Assembly (NCBI GenBank): GCA_035455605.1
Contig: DATIER010000254.1
Span: forward strand, 1-20,394
DNA length: 20,394 nucleotides
Direction of reading: 5' to 3'
DNA from: AC-32 sp035455605
GTDB lineage: Bacteria; Actinomycetota; Thermoleophilia; Gaiellales; Gaiellaceae
Shown here: piece after piece, positions 1-7,035 of the stretch
Numbering within the stretch: position 1 is the first letter of the stretch
Layout of the letters: each line of letters starts with the position of its first letter
Made by a program: the position numbers and the translations under genes
Notes under the pieces: generated by a model
Databases searched by the model: none
Told to the model about the DNA's origin: nothing
The model's input: only the letters and a program-made list of their open reading frames with translations

Positions 1-16
1 CGCCGCGCGCCGGGTC

Positions 17-22
17 TAGACT
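17..22 (+). promoter_or_regulatory. -10-like hexamer TAGACT before the first membrane protein gene
   Basis: TAGACT fits the actinobacterial -10 pattern TANNNT and lies 10 bases before the ATG at 33, so a transcript would have almost no leader. The region where a -35 box would lie is outside the window. It belongs to a series of similar hexamers in this window. Confidence 0.35.
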
Positions 23-32
23 CAGCCGGGAG

Positions 33-455
33 ATGTGGGAGGCGTACCGGATCGGCCTGTCGCTCGGCCTCGGGATCGGGATCGGCGGACTGCTCGCGGC
101 GCTCGCGGCGCCGACGCGCAGCGCCGTGGCCGCGGTCGTCACGGTCGCCGCCGCTGCGGTCGGCGCCGTCGTCGGCTGGCTGGTCGGCGGCTGGCACGAG
201 GCGGTCGCCGGCGGGGTCGGCGGCGCCCTCGGCGTGCTCGTCGTCGCCGGCCTGGTGGCGGGCACGCTGCGGCGCGGCGGCACGCGAGGCGGCACCGCGG
301 TGCTCGTCGGGCTCGCGTCCGTCGGGGTGGGCGCGCTCGCGCTGATCCCGTTCGTCGGCTACCTCGAGGCCGTGGCGCTGCCGGCGCTCGCCGGGCGGGC
401 GCGCCGACGGCAGCCGGAGCGCTACGCCGGCCTGCGCAGCCTCGCGCGTGACTAG
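33..455 (+). CDS. small glycine/alanine-rich integral membrane protein, function unknown
   Basis: The 140-residue product has about four hydrophobic segments (roughly residues 6-25, 32-52, 58-77 and 88-118) separated by short loops and ends in a basic tail, so it should sit in the cytoplasmic membrane. It has many Gly-xxx-Gly-like stretches but no polar motif that points to catalysis or transport. The ATG has no convincing Shine-Dalgarno sequence; a -10-like hexamer ends 10 bases upstream. Its stop overlaps the GTG of the following hydrolase gene by 8 bases, so the two are probably translated together. I do not recognise the family. The reading frame is supported by the overlap with the next gene and by the coherent hydrophobic pattern. 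Confidence 0.7.
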   Translation: MWEAYRIGLSLGLGIGIGGLLAALAAPTRSAVAAVVTVAAAAVGAVVGWLVGGWHEAVAGGVGGALGVLVVAGLVAGTLRRGGTRGGTAVLVGLASVGVGALALIPFVGYLEAVALPALAGRARRRQPERYAGLRSLARD

Positions 456-1785
456 GAAGCTGATCCTGGTCGTGATCGACGGCCTCACGCCGGAGGTGTT
501 CGAGGACGCCGTCGAGACCGAGTCGGCGCCGGCGCTCGCGTTCCTCGCCCGCCACGGCAGCTACCGCCGCGGCGTCTCGACCTTCCCCTCGCTGACGCCC
601 GTCTGCCTTAGCTCGATCGCGACCGGCGCCCACCCCGACGTGCACCGGATCCCGCACCTCGTCTGGTGGCACCGCGGCGAGCGGCGCCTCGTCGAGTACG
701 GCTCGTCGTTCGCGGCCATCCGCGCGGCCGGCACGCGCCGTTCGCTCGGCGACGCGATCTTCAACATGAACGAGCAGCACCTCGGCCGCGACGCGGTGAC
801 CGTCTACGAGGGGCTCGAGGACGCGGGGCTGACGACGGCCGCGGTGAACTTCACCTGCTACCGCGGCCGCACGCCGCACCTGCCGCTCGTGCCGGGGTTC
901 ACGCGGCCCGCCTTCGGGCCGAAGGAGTTCTTCTACTACAGCCTGTTCGAGTCGGAGGTGACCGGCGCTCCGGTCGCCGTGTTCGGCCGCTCGACGGGCT
1001 CGATCGACGCCTACGCGGGTTTCGTCGGGCGCTGGCTCGTGACCCGCGACGGCTTCGACCTGCTCGTCTACTACCTGCCCGACTACGACTTCGCCTCGCA
1101 CGCGCTCGGGCCCGGGGCGACGCAGGAGGCGCTCGAGCGCAGCGACGCCGCCGTCGGCGCGCTGATCGAGGCGGCGGGCGGCCCGGACGAGTTCCTCGAG
1201 CGCTACGCGGTGGTCGTCTGCTCCGACCACGGCCAGACGCTCGTCGAGCGCGCGGTCTCGCTGGAGGCGTCGTTCGCCGGCGTCGACGGCGTGCTCGTCA
1301 CGGCCTCGAACCGCGCCGGCATGGTCTACCGGCTGGACGGGTGCCGGGAGGACGTCGACGAGCTCGCGCGGCGGCTCGACGGCTCCGAGGCGGCGGAGGT
1401 CGTGCTCTACCGCGACGGCGACGAGGCGGTCGCGCGGCGCAGCGGCGAGGAGCTTCGCTTCGCGCCGGCCGACGGAAGCTGGCGGACGAGCGGCGACCTC
1501 GCGCTGCTCGACCAGCCGGACGCGCTCGAGCGCAGCTGGGCCGCGCTCGCCAACCCGAACGCCGGCGAGCTGATCGTTTCGCCGCCGCTCGGCGTCGAGC
1601 TGACCGACCTGGCCGGCCGCAGCCATCTCGGCGGCGGCAGCCACGGCTCGCTCGAGGCCGGCGACTCGCTGGTGCCGATCCTCACCGTCGGGCTCGAGGC
1701 CGACCCGCGCCGGATCGTCGACCTCGCCCCGCTCGCGTTCGAGCACTTCGGCGTGCAGCGTCCGGCGTACGCCCGTGCCGCCTGA
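448..1785 (+). CDS. alkaline phosphatase superfamily hydrolase (type I phosphodiesterase/nucleotide pyrophosphatase-like)
   Basis: The 445-residue protein has the metal-binding and catalytic landmarks of the superfamily in order: D11 in VVIDGLTPEVF, a nucleophile segment FPSLTPVCLSSIATG in which T50 aligns with the catalytic Thr of nucleotide pyrophosphatases, D214 and H218 in DYDFASH, D260-H261 in CSDHGQ, and H399 near the end in GGGSHGS. These would bind two zinc ions and hydrolyse a phosphate mono- or diester; the substrate cannot be told from sequence. There is no signal peptide, so it is probably cytoplasmic. The GTG start overlaps the previous gene by 8 bases and the end overlaps pcm by 11 bases. 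No Shine-Dalgarno sequence is seen, in keeping with translational coupling. The superfamily call is secure, the subfamily is not. Confidence 0.88.
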   Translation: MTRKLILVVIDGLTPEVFEDAVETESAPALAFLARHGSYRRGVSTFPSLTPVCLSSIATGAHPDVHRIPHLVWWHRGERRLVEYGSSFAAIRAAGTRRSLGDAIFNMNEQHLGRDAVTVYEGLEDAGLTTAAVNFTCYRGRTPHLPLVPGFTRPAFGPKEFFYYSLFESEVTGAPVAVFGRSTGSIDAYAGFVGRWLVTRDGFDLLVYYLPDYDFASHALGPGATQEALERSDAAVGALIEAAGGPDEFLERYAVVVCSDHGQTLVERAVSLEASFAGVDGVLVTASNRAGMVYRLDGCREDVDELARRLDGSEAAEVVLYRDGDEAVARRSGEELRFAPADGSWRTSGDLALLDQPDALERSWAALANPNAGELIVSPPLGVELTDLAGRSHLGGGSHGSLEAGDSLVPILTVGLEADPRRIVDLAPLAFEHFGVQRPAYARAA

Positions 1786-2410
1786 CCGGCGGCAGATGGT
1801 CGAGCGGCAGCTGCGCGCGCGCGACATCGGCGACGCGCGCGTGCTGGAGGCGATGGCCGCCGTCGCGCGCGAGGAGTTCGTGCCGGAGGAGGAGCGCCGC
1901 CGGGCCTACCGCGACGCGGCGCTGCCGATCGGCCACGGGCAGACGATCTCGCAGCCGTACATGGTCGCGCGCATCGCCGAGGCGCTCGCGGTGCGGCCGG
2001 GCGACCTCGTGCTCGACGTCGGCACCGGCTCCGGCTATCAGGCGGCGGTGCTCGCCGAGCTCGGGGCGGACGTGGTCACGATCGAGCGGATCCCCGAGCT
2101 CGCCGAGCGGGCCCGGGCGAATCTCGCCTCCGCGGGGTACACGCAGGTCGAGGTCCGGGTCGGCGACGGGACGCTCGGCGTGCCGGACCGCGCGCCCTTC
2201 GACGCGATCGCCGTCGCCGCCGCCGCGCCGGCCTTCCCCGAGACGCTGTACGAGCAGCTCCGCCCGCGCGGGCGGCTCGTCGTGCCGGTCGGCGGGCAGC
2301 ACGCGCAACGGCTCGAGGTGATCGTCCGCAGCCCCGAAGGGCCGGCCGTCGTGCACTCGGTGCCGTGCCGCTTCGTGCCGCTCGTCGGCGAGGAGGGCTT
2401 CGCCGGTTAG
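1775..2410 (+). CDS. pcm: protein-L-isoaspartate O-methyltransferase
   Basis: This 211-residue protein is a close match in length and motifs to PCMT, which uses S-adenosylmethionine to methylate L-isoaspartyl residues and start repair of aged proteins in the cytoplasm. Visible motifs are GQTISQPYMVA (about 55-65, typical substrate-side segment), the SAM-binding motif I DVGTGSGYQA (81-90), the acidic residue after strand 2 in VTIER, FDAIAVAAAAP, and the late LRPRGRLVVPVG. The GTG start lies inside the end of the upstream hydrolase gene (11-base overlap) and has no clear ribosome binding site, which suggests coupling. A downstream in-frame start would remove conserved N-terminal sequence. Confidence 0.95.
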   Translation: MPPDRRQMVERQLRARDIGDARVLEAMAAVAREEFVPEEERRRAYRDAALPIGHGQTISQPYMVARIAEALAVRPGDLVLDVGTGSGYQAAVLAELGADVVTIERIPELAERARANLASAGYTQVEVRVGDGTLGVPDRAPFDAIAVAAAAPAFPETLYEQLRPRGRLVVPVGGQHAQRLEVIVRSPEGPAVVHSVPCRFVPLVGEEGFAG

Positions 2411-2441
2411 TCGCGCGTCGCCGCGGGCAGACGCCGCTCGG

Positions 2442-2897
2442 GTGACGACGCTGACGGGAGACGAGCTGTTGCGCCGGCCGGTCCGGGTGCACGGGCTCCA
2501 CATCGGCCAACCGGTCGACCTGCTGCTGCATCCGAGCGACCCTCAGGCGCTCGGGCTCGACGTCCTCTGCGGCGACGACCGCCATCGCTTCCTGCCGTTC
2601 TCGGCCGCGGCGGTCACCGAGCAGCACGTCGAGGCCGCGTCGCCGCTCGTGCTGCTCGACCTGCGCGAGGGCTCGTTCTACCGCCGCGAGGCGCGGTCGC
2701 TGAACGCGCTTCGCGGCACGCCGCTGCGGGGCCGCTCGTCCCTGCAGGACGTGGTGCTCGGCTCCGGCTGGACGATCACCGAGCTCGTGCTCGACGGAGA
2801 CGAGCGCGTCCCGCTCGACGGCATCGTGCTGCCGGCCGGCACGGAGCCGCGGCGCGCGCGCTGGCTGCCGCGTCGCCGGCGCAGGAAGCGGCGCTGA
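2442..2897 (+). CDS. PRC-barrel-like protein with two repeats
   Basis: The 151-residue product contains two beta-rich units that resemble each other: residues about 5-52 (beginning RPVRVHGLHIGQPVDLLL) and about 88-135 (beginning LRGTPLRGRSSLQDVVL). Each has the run of a hydrophobic strand, a turn and a charged strand seen in PRC-barrel domains, which occur in RNA-processing and photosynthetic reaction centre proteins. The C-terminus is a strongly basic tail of Arg and Lys that could bind nucleic acid or an acidic surface. The GTG start is 31 bases after pcm and has no good Shine-Dalgarno sequence. The PRC assignment is from overall look and is tentative; no function is proposed. Confidence 0.7.
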   Translation: MTTLTGDELLRRPVRVHGLHIGQPVDLLLHPSDPQALGLDVLCGDDRHRFLPFSAAAVTEQHVEAASPLVLLDLREGSFYRREARSLNALRGTPLRGRSSLQDVVLGSGWTITELVLDGDERVPLDGIVLPAGTEPRRARWLPRRRRRKRR

Positions 2898-2902
2898 GCC
2901 GG

Positions 2903-2908
2903 TACGCT
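2903..2908 (+). promoter_or_regulatory. -10-like hexamer TACGCT before the GtrA-like gene
   Basis: TACGCT fits TANNNT and ends 9 bases before the ATG at 2918. No Shine-Dalgarno sequence and no clear -35 box are present, so a leaderless or near-leaderless transcript is the simplest reading. Confidence 0.35.
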
Positions 2909-2917
2909 CGCCCGCCG

Positions 2918-3361
2918 ATGGCTCTTTCTCCCGCCGCCACCGTCGCCCGCGCCCGCGCCCGCCAGGCGCTCCGCAGCCCCCACAACTGGAAGCAGCTCGC
3001 GAAGTTCTCGCTCGTCGGGCTGAGCGGCTACGTGATCAACCTGGTCGTGTACACGGCGCTGCTGCGCGGGGCCGGCTGGCACTACACGGCCGCGGCGACC
3101 GTCTCGTTCCTCGTCGCGGTGACGAACAACTACACGTGGAACCGGCTCTGGACGTTCCACGACCAACGCGGCCACGTCGGCTGGCAGGGCCTGCGCTTCC
3201 TCGTCGTCGCCGTCGTCGCCTACGGCGCGAACCTGGCGCTCCTGTCCGGCTTCATCGCGCTCGGCGTCGACAAGGTGCTGGCGCAGGCGATCGCCGTCGT
3301 GCTCGTCACGCCGCTCAACTTCATCGGAAACAAGCTCTGGTCTTTCAGAGTCCGCCGCTAG
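2918..3361 (+). CDS. GtrA-like membrane protein (putative lipid-linked sugar translocation)
   Basis: The 147-residue protein has four predicted membrane helices and the hallmarks of the GtrA family: KFSLVGLSGYVINLVVY in the first helix, the NNYTWNRLWTFHD loop in the middle, and a closing LNFIGNKLWSFR that repeats the same theme. Family members are thought to flip polyprenyl-phosphate-linked sugars across the membrane for surface polysaccharide or teichoic acid glycosylation. A basic N-terminal tail of about 25 residues precedes the first helix. Two GT-C-like membrane glycosyltransferases follow immediately, which fits a shared role in glycan decoration. The ATG is chosen because it follows a -10-like hexamer and gives a normal family length. 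Confidence 0.9.
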   Translation: MALSPAATVARARARQALRSPHNWKQLAKFSLVGLSGYVINLVVYTALLRGAGWHYTAAATVSFLVAVTNNYTWNRLWTFHDQRGHVGWQGLRFLVVAVVAYGANLALLSGFIALGVDKVLAQAIAVVLVTPLNFIGNKLWSFRVRR

Positions 3362-3364
3362 GCT
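3359..3364 (+). promoter_or_regulatory. -10-like hexamer TAGGCT formed partly by the GtrA stop codon
   Basis: The TAG stop codon of the GtrA-like gene (3359-3361) continues as TAGGCT, which fits TANNNT. Six bases separate it from the ATG at 3371, the spacing expected when transcription starts at the start codon itself. No Shine-Dalgarno sequence is present. Confidence 0.4.
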
Positions 3365-3370
3365 GAGCCG

Positions 3371-5098
3371 ATGGCGCGCGTCCTCGCCGCAGCCGTGATC
3401 GGGCTGATCCTGGCGGGACCCGCGCTCGCGGGCGGCAAGCCGCTCGGGCCGCCCGACCAGCGGCTGACGAAGGCGGCCGCGACCAGGATCTTCCTGCACG
3501 ACCGCAAGGTCGCCGACTGGCTCGGGCACTACCCGGCGAAGACGCGGCAGGTCGAGGCCAGCTTCGACAAGGGCCAGAGGCTGTGGACGGTCAACGTCTG
3601 GGCCGGTGCGGCCGGCGAGGTCGCGACGGGCAAGGTGGACGACACGAGCGGCGCGGTCGTGGAGGCGTGGACCGGGCCACAGGTGGCGTGGAAGATGGCG
3701 CGCGGCTACCCGGGCGCGTTCGGCGGCAAGGAGATCAACAGCACGCCGCTCTGGCTCGGCTTCTGCGCCCTCTTCCTGCTCGGCCTCGGCGACCTCCGGC
3801 GGCCGCTCTCGCTGCGCAACCTCGACCTGCTCGCGCTGCTCTCGTTCAGCGTCTCGCTCTGGTACTTCAACCGGGGCGACATCTTCACGAGCGTCCCGCT
3901 CGCCTATCCGCCGCTCGTCTACCTGCTCGGCCGCATGGTCTGGAGCGCCTGGCGCGGGCGGCTCGGGACGGGCGCGGTGCCGGTGTGGCCGGTCTGGCTG
4001 CTGGCGGCGGTGACGGTGTTCGCGGCCGGCTTCCGCGTCGGGCTGAACACGCAGTCGTCGAACGTGATCGACGTCGGCTACTCGGGCGTGATCGGCGCGA
4101 ACCGGATCGCGAACGGCGTCGTGCCGTACGGGAACTTCCCGACCGAGGTGGGCAAGCCGTGCGGGCCGGCGGACGCCGACGGCGAGATCCGCGAGCGGAT
4201 CCAGGCTAACGGCCGCTGCGAGTCGGCCAACCCCCAGGGCGACACCTACGGCCCGGTCGCGTACGAGGCGTACCTGCCCGGCTACCTCTCGCTCGGCTGG
4301 ACCGGCAAGTGGGACGACCTGCCCGCCGCGCACTTCTCGTCGATCGCGTTCGACCTCCTCTGCGTGCTCGGGCTCGCGCTCGTCGGGCTGCGCTTCGGCG
4401 GCACACGGCTGGCGGTGACGCTCGCGTTCGCGTGGGTCACCTACCCCTTCACGCAGTTCGTCTCGAACTCGAACACGAACGATGCGCTCGTGCCGCTGTT
4501 CCTGATCTGGGGCTTCTGGCTCGTCACCTCGCCGGCCGCGCGGGGGGCCGCGGTCGCGCTCTCGGGCTGGTCGAAGTTCGCCTCGCTGCTGCTCGTGCCG
4601 CTGTGGGCGTCGTACCCGGAGCGGCGGCTGCGGCCGGCGCTCCTGTTCGCGGCCGCGTTCGTGCTCACGAGCCTCGCCGCGTTCTCGATCCTGCTGCTCG
4701 ACGGGCACCCGCTCGCGGCCGCGCACGAGTTCTGGAAGCGGACGCTCGCGTGGCAGATCGACCGCGAGTCGCCGTTCTCGCTCTGGGACTGGCGCCAGTA
4801 CCACGCCGGGCTGCCCGACCTGCACGTGCTGCAGCGCGTGCTCGAGGGACTGCTGCTCGCCGGCGCCGTCGCCGTCTACTTCGTCCCGCGGCGCAAGTCG
4901 CCGCTGCAGCTCGCGGCGCTGACCGCCGCCCTGCTCGTCGGCGTCGAGATCGTCCTGACGCACTGGTACTACGCGTACCTGCCGTGGTTCTTCCCGTTCG
5001 CCGCGATCGCCGTGCTCGCACCCGCCGCCGAGCCGGTGCGCGCCGCCGTCAGAGCGCCGCTTGAGCGTCCTCGCCAAGAGCTGGTCGGCGTCGAGTGA
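3371..5098 (+). CDS. polytopic membrane protein with extracytoplasmic PepSY-like domain and GT-C-like glycosyltransferase body
   Basis: The 575-residue protein starts with a signal peptide (residues 1-21, ending AGPALAGG), followed by a soluble stretch of about 95 residues whose TVNVWAGAAGEVATGKVDD segment and the GAVVEAW strand resemble a PepSY unit. From about residue 125 it becomes a membrane protein with roughly ten helices. An acidic external loop (VIDVGYSGVIGANRI with PYGNFPTEVG) looks like the catalytic loop of GT-C/GT87-type mannosyl- or arabinosyltransferases that use polyprenyl-phosphate sugars. The ATG follows a -10-like hexamer at the GtrA stop. The end overlaps the next glycosyltransferase by 38 bases. 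Enzyme class is an inference from topology and loop motif; sugar and acceptor are unknown. Confidence 0.75.
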   Translation: MARVLAAAVIGLILAGPALAGGKPLGPPDQRLTKAAATRIFLHDRKVADWLGHYPAKTRQVEASFDKGQRLWTVNVWAGAAGEVATGKVDDTSGAVVEAWTGPQVAWKMARGYPGAFGGKEINSTPLWLGFCALFLLGLGDLRRPLSLRNLDLLALLSFSVSLWYFNRGDIFTSVPLAYPPLVYLLGRMVWSAWRGRLGTGAVPVWPVWLLAAVTVFAAGFRVGLNTQSSNVIDVGYSGVIGANRIANGVVPYGNFPTEVGKPCGPADADGEIRERIQANGRCESANPQGDTYGPVAYEAYLPGYLSLGWTGKWDDLPAAHFSSIAFDLLCVLGLALVGLRFGGTRLAVTLAFAWVTYPFTQFVSNSNTNDALVPLFLIWGFWLVTSPAARGAAVALSGWSKFASLLLVPLWASYPERRLRPALLFAAAFVLTSLAAFSILLLDGHPLAAAHEFWKRTLAWQIDRESPFSLWDWRQYHAGLPDLHVLQRVLEGLLLAGAVAVYFVPRRKSPLQLAALTAALLVGVEIVLTHWYYAYLPWFFPFAAIAVLAPAAEPVRAAVRAPLERPRQELVGVE

Positions 5099-6284
5099 CC
5101 CGCGACGGCTCCTCGCGGGAGCCGCCGGCCTCTTCCTCGTCGCGCTGACGCTCCTGCACTGGGGCTGGTACCAGCACGCGCTGATCCTCGACACGGTCGA
5201 GTACCACCGCTACGGCGACGCGATCGTGCACGGCTTCGTGCCGTACCGCGACTTCGCGGTCGAGTACCCGCCGGGCGCGCTGCCGGCATTCGTCCTCCCC
5301 GCCTTGAACCGGCCGTCGGTCTCGCTCTACAACCGTGAGTTCCAGGTCCTGATCGCGTTGTGCGGCGTCGGCGCGCTCGCGGCGATGTGGTGGGCGCTGC
5401 GGTCGCTCGGCGCGACGGCCGAGCGGACGGCGGCCGCGCTCTGCTTCTTCGCGCTCGCGCCGCTGGTGCTCGGCTCGGTGATCCTGTACCGCTACGACCT
5501 CTGGCCGGCGGCGCTGACGGTGGCCGGACTCGCGGCGGTGCTCGGCAGGCGCGAGCGGCTCGGCTTCGCGGCGATCGGGCTGGGCGTGGCGGCGAAGGCC
5601 TTTCCGGCGGTCGTGCTGCCGCCGGCGTTCATCTACGTCTGGCGTACGCGAGGCCGCCGCGAGGCGCTGCTCTGCCTCGGCGCGGCGATCGCGGTCGCGG
5701 TCGTCGTCGTCGTCCCGTTCCTCGCACTCGCGCCGCACGGCGTCTGGGAGAGCGTCGTCCGCCAGACGACGCGGCCGCTGCAGATCGAGAGCCTCGGCTC
5801 GGCGCTCCTGCTCGCCGCCCACCACGCCGGGGGCCTCGCGCTGACGATGGAGTCGAGCCACGGCTCACAGAACCTGGTCGGCTCAGCGCCGCACGCCGCC
5901 GGCGTTGTGTCCACCGCGCTGCTCCTGGTCTCGCTGCTCGGGATCTGGATCGCCGCGGCGCGCGCGCCGGCGACGCCGGAGCGGCTCGTGCGCTGGAGCG
6001 CCGCCTCGCTCGTCGCCTTCGTCGCGTTCGACAAGGTGCTCTCGCCGCAGTTCCTGATCTGGCTGCTGCCGCTCGTGCCGCTCGTCGCCGGCCGCCGCGG
6101 CCTGGTCGCGTCGGCGCTGCTCGCGCTCGCGCTGCTGCTGACGCAGGTCTGGTTCCCGATCCGCTACTTCGACCTGGTCCGCTTCGACCCGTTCCCGTCG
6201 TGGGTGCTGCTCGCGCGCGACCTCGTGCTCGTCGCGCTGCTGGTCGTGCTCACGGCACCGGCACGCGCACCGGCTCGCAGCTGA
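5061..6284 (+). CDS. GT87-like polyprenyl-phosphate-sugar glycosyltransferase (GT-C fold)
   Basis: The 407-residue protein has about ten membrane helices. Just after the first is an external loop with the GT-C signature look: DTVEYHRYGDAIVHG, then VPYRDFAVEYPPG. The early Asp and the Y-x-E-Y-P-P run are typical of DUF2029/GT87 proteins that move mannose or related sugars from polyprenyl phosphate to a surface glycan or lipid. The TTG at 5061 is chosen because no ATG or GTG lies between it and the first helix (residues about 17-37); it overlaps the preceding gene by 38 bases and has no strong ribosome binding site. The 3' end overlaps the convergent ymdB gene by 35 bases. Confidence 0.85.
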   Translation: MSVLAKSWSASSDPRRLLAGAAGLFLVALTLLHWGWYQHALILDTVEYHRYGDAIVHGFVPYRDFAVEYPPGALPAFVLPALNRPSVSLYNREFQVLIALCGVGALAAMWWALRSLGATAERTAAALCFFALAPLVLGSVILYRYDLWPAALTVAGLAAVLGRRERLGFAAIGLGVAAKAFPAVVLPPAFIYVWRTRGRREALLCLGAAIAVAVVVVVPFLALAPHGVWESVVRQTTRPLQIESLGSALLLAAHHAGGLALTMESSHGSQNLVGSAPHAAGVVSTALLLVSLLGIWIAAARAPATPERLVRWSAASLVAFVAFDKVLSPQFLIWLLPLVPLVAGRRGLVASALLALALLLTQVWFPIRYFDLVRFDPFPSWVLLARDLVLVALLVVLTAPARAPARS

Positions 6285-7029
6285 GCGCCCGCCCGTCGGC
6301 GTCGCACTCGACGAGCGCGCCCTCGATCCGCACGCCGCCCTCGGCCGGCTCGAAGCGGACGCCCATCCCCGTCCGCATGCGCGAGATCGCGAGCTCCGCC
6401 TTGACGCCGATCACGGAGTCGTGCGGCCCGGTCATGCCGGCGTCGGTGATCGCGGCGGTGCCGCCGGGCTGGACGCGCGCGTCGCTCGTCTGCACGTGCG
6501 TATGCGTCCCGAAGACCGCCGTGACGCGGCCGTCGAGGACGCGCGCCATGGCGATCTTCTCGCTCGTCGCCTCGGCGTGGAAGTCGACGAGCACGATCTT
6601 CGCGGCGGCGCGAGCCTCGTCGACCAATTGGTCCACCAGCTCGAACGGGCCGACGTGCGTCTGCATGAACAGCTGGCCCTGCAGGTTCAGCACCGCGACG
6701 GGCGTCCCGTCCGCGGCCTCGACCGCCGCCAGCCCGCGGCCGGGCGAACCGGAGGCGAGGTTCGCTGGGCGCACGACCCGCTCGGCCGTCTCGAGGTACG
6801 GCACGATCTCGCGCCGCCGCCAGACGTGGTTGCCGAGCGTGAGCACGTCGGCGCCCGCCGCGAGCAGGCGCTCGGCCAGCCGCGGCGTGACCCCGGCGCC
6901 GTCGGCGACGTTCTCGGCGTTGACGACGCAGAAGCCGACGTCGTGCTCCTCCTTCAGCGCCGGCAGCCGCTCCTCGACCGCCTTGCGGCCGGGTGTGCCG
7001 AACACGTCGGCTATGAAGAGGACGATCAG
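6250..7029 (-). CDS. ymdB: YmdB/TIGR00282-type metallophosphoesterase, probable CTG start
   Basis: This calcineurin-like phosphoesterase matches the YmdB family, dimetal phosphodiesterases reported to hydrolyse 2',3'- or 3',5'-cyclic nucleotides. Motifs in order: VNAENVADG, LTLGNHVWRR, RPANLASGSPGRG, DFHAEATSEK, FGTHTHVQT and ITDAGMTGPHDSVIG. The first GTG in frame (7003-7005) would exclude the conserved N-terminal strand and its metal-binding Asp, encoded by the codon just upstream. Reading back gives IVLFIADVFGTPGR, matching the family start ILFIGDVVGKPGR, and the only near-standard initiation codon is CTG at 7027-7029. That CTG is two codons after the TAG ending the upstream M23-like gene in the same frame, with no Shine-Dalgarno sequence, so reinitiation is likely. 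With it the protein is 259 residues, normal for the family. Family call very secure; exact start inferred. Confidence 0.9.
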   Translation of the reverse strand: MIVLFIADVFGTPGRKAVEERLPALKEEHDVGFCVVNAENVADGAGVTPRLAERLLAAGADVLTLGNHVWRRREIVPYLETAERVVRPANLASGSPGRGLAAVEAADGTPVAVLNLQGQLFMQTHVGPFELVDQLVDEARAAAKIVLVDFHAEATSEKIAMARVLDGRVTAVFGTHTHVQTSDARVQPGGTAAITDAGMTGPHDSVIGVKAELAISRMRTGMGVRFEPAEGGVRIEGALVECDADGRALSCEPVRVPVP

Positions 7030-7035
7030 GGCGGT

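Noticed and set aside
139..1827. Long minus-strand open frame opposite the phosphodiesterase gene
   Set aside because: Very rich in Arg, Ala, Glu and Asp with no domain, the usual shadow of a GC-rich gene on the other strand, which has clear motifs.
2678..5194. 838-codon minus-strand open frame
   Set aside because: Spans the PRC-like, GtrA-like and glycosyltransferase genes, has low-complexity charged composition and no recognisable fold.
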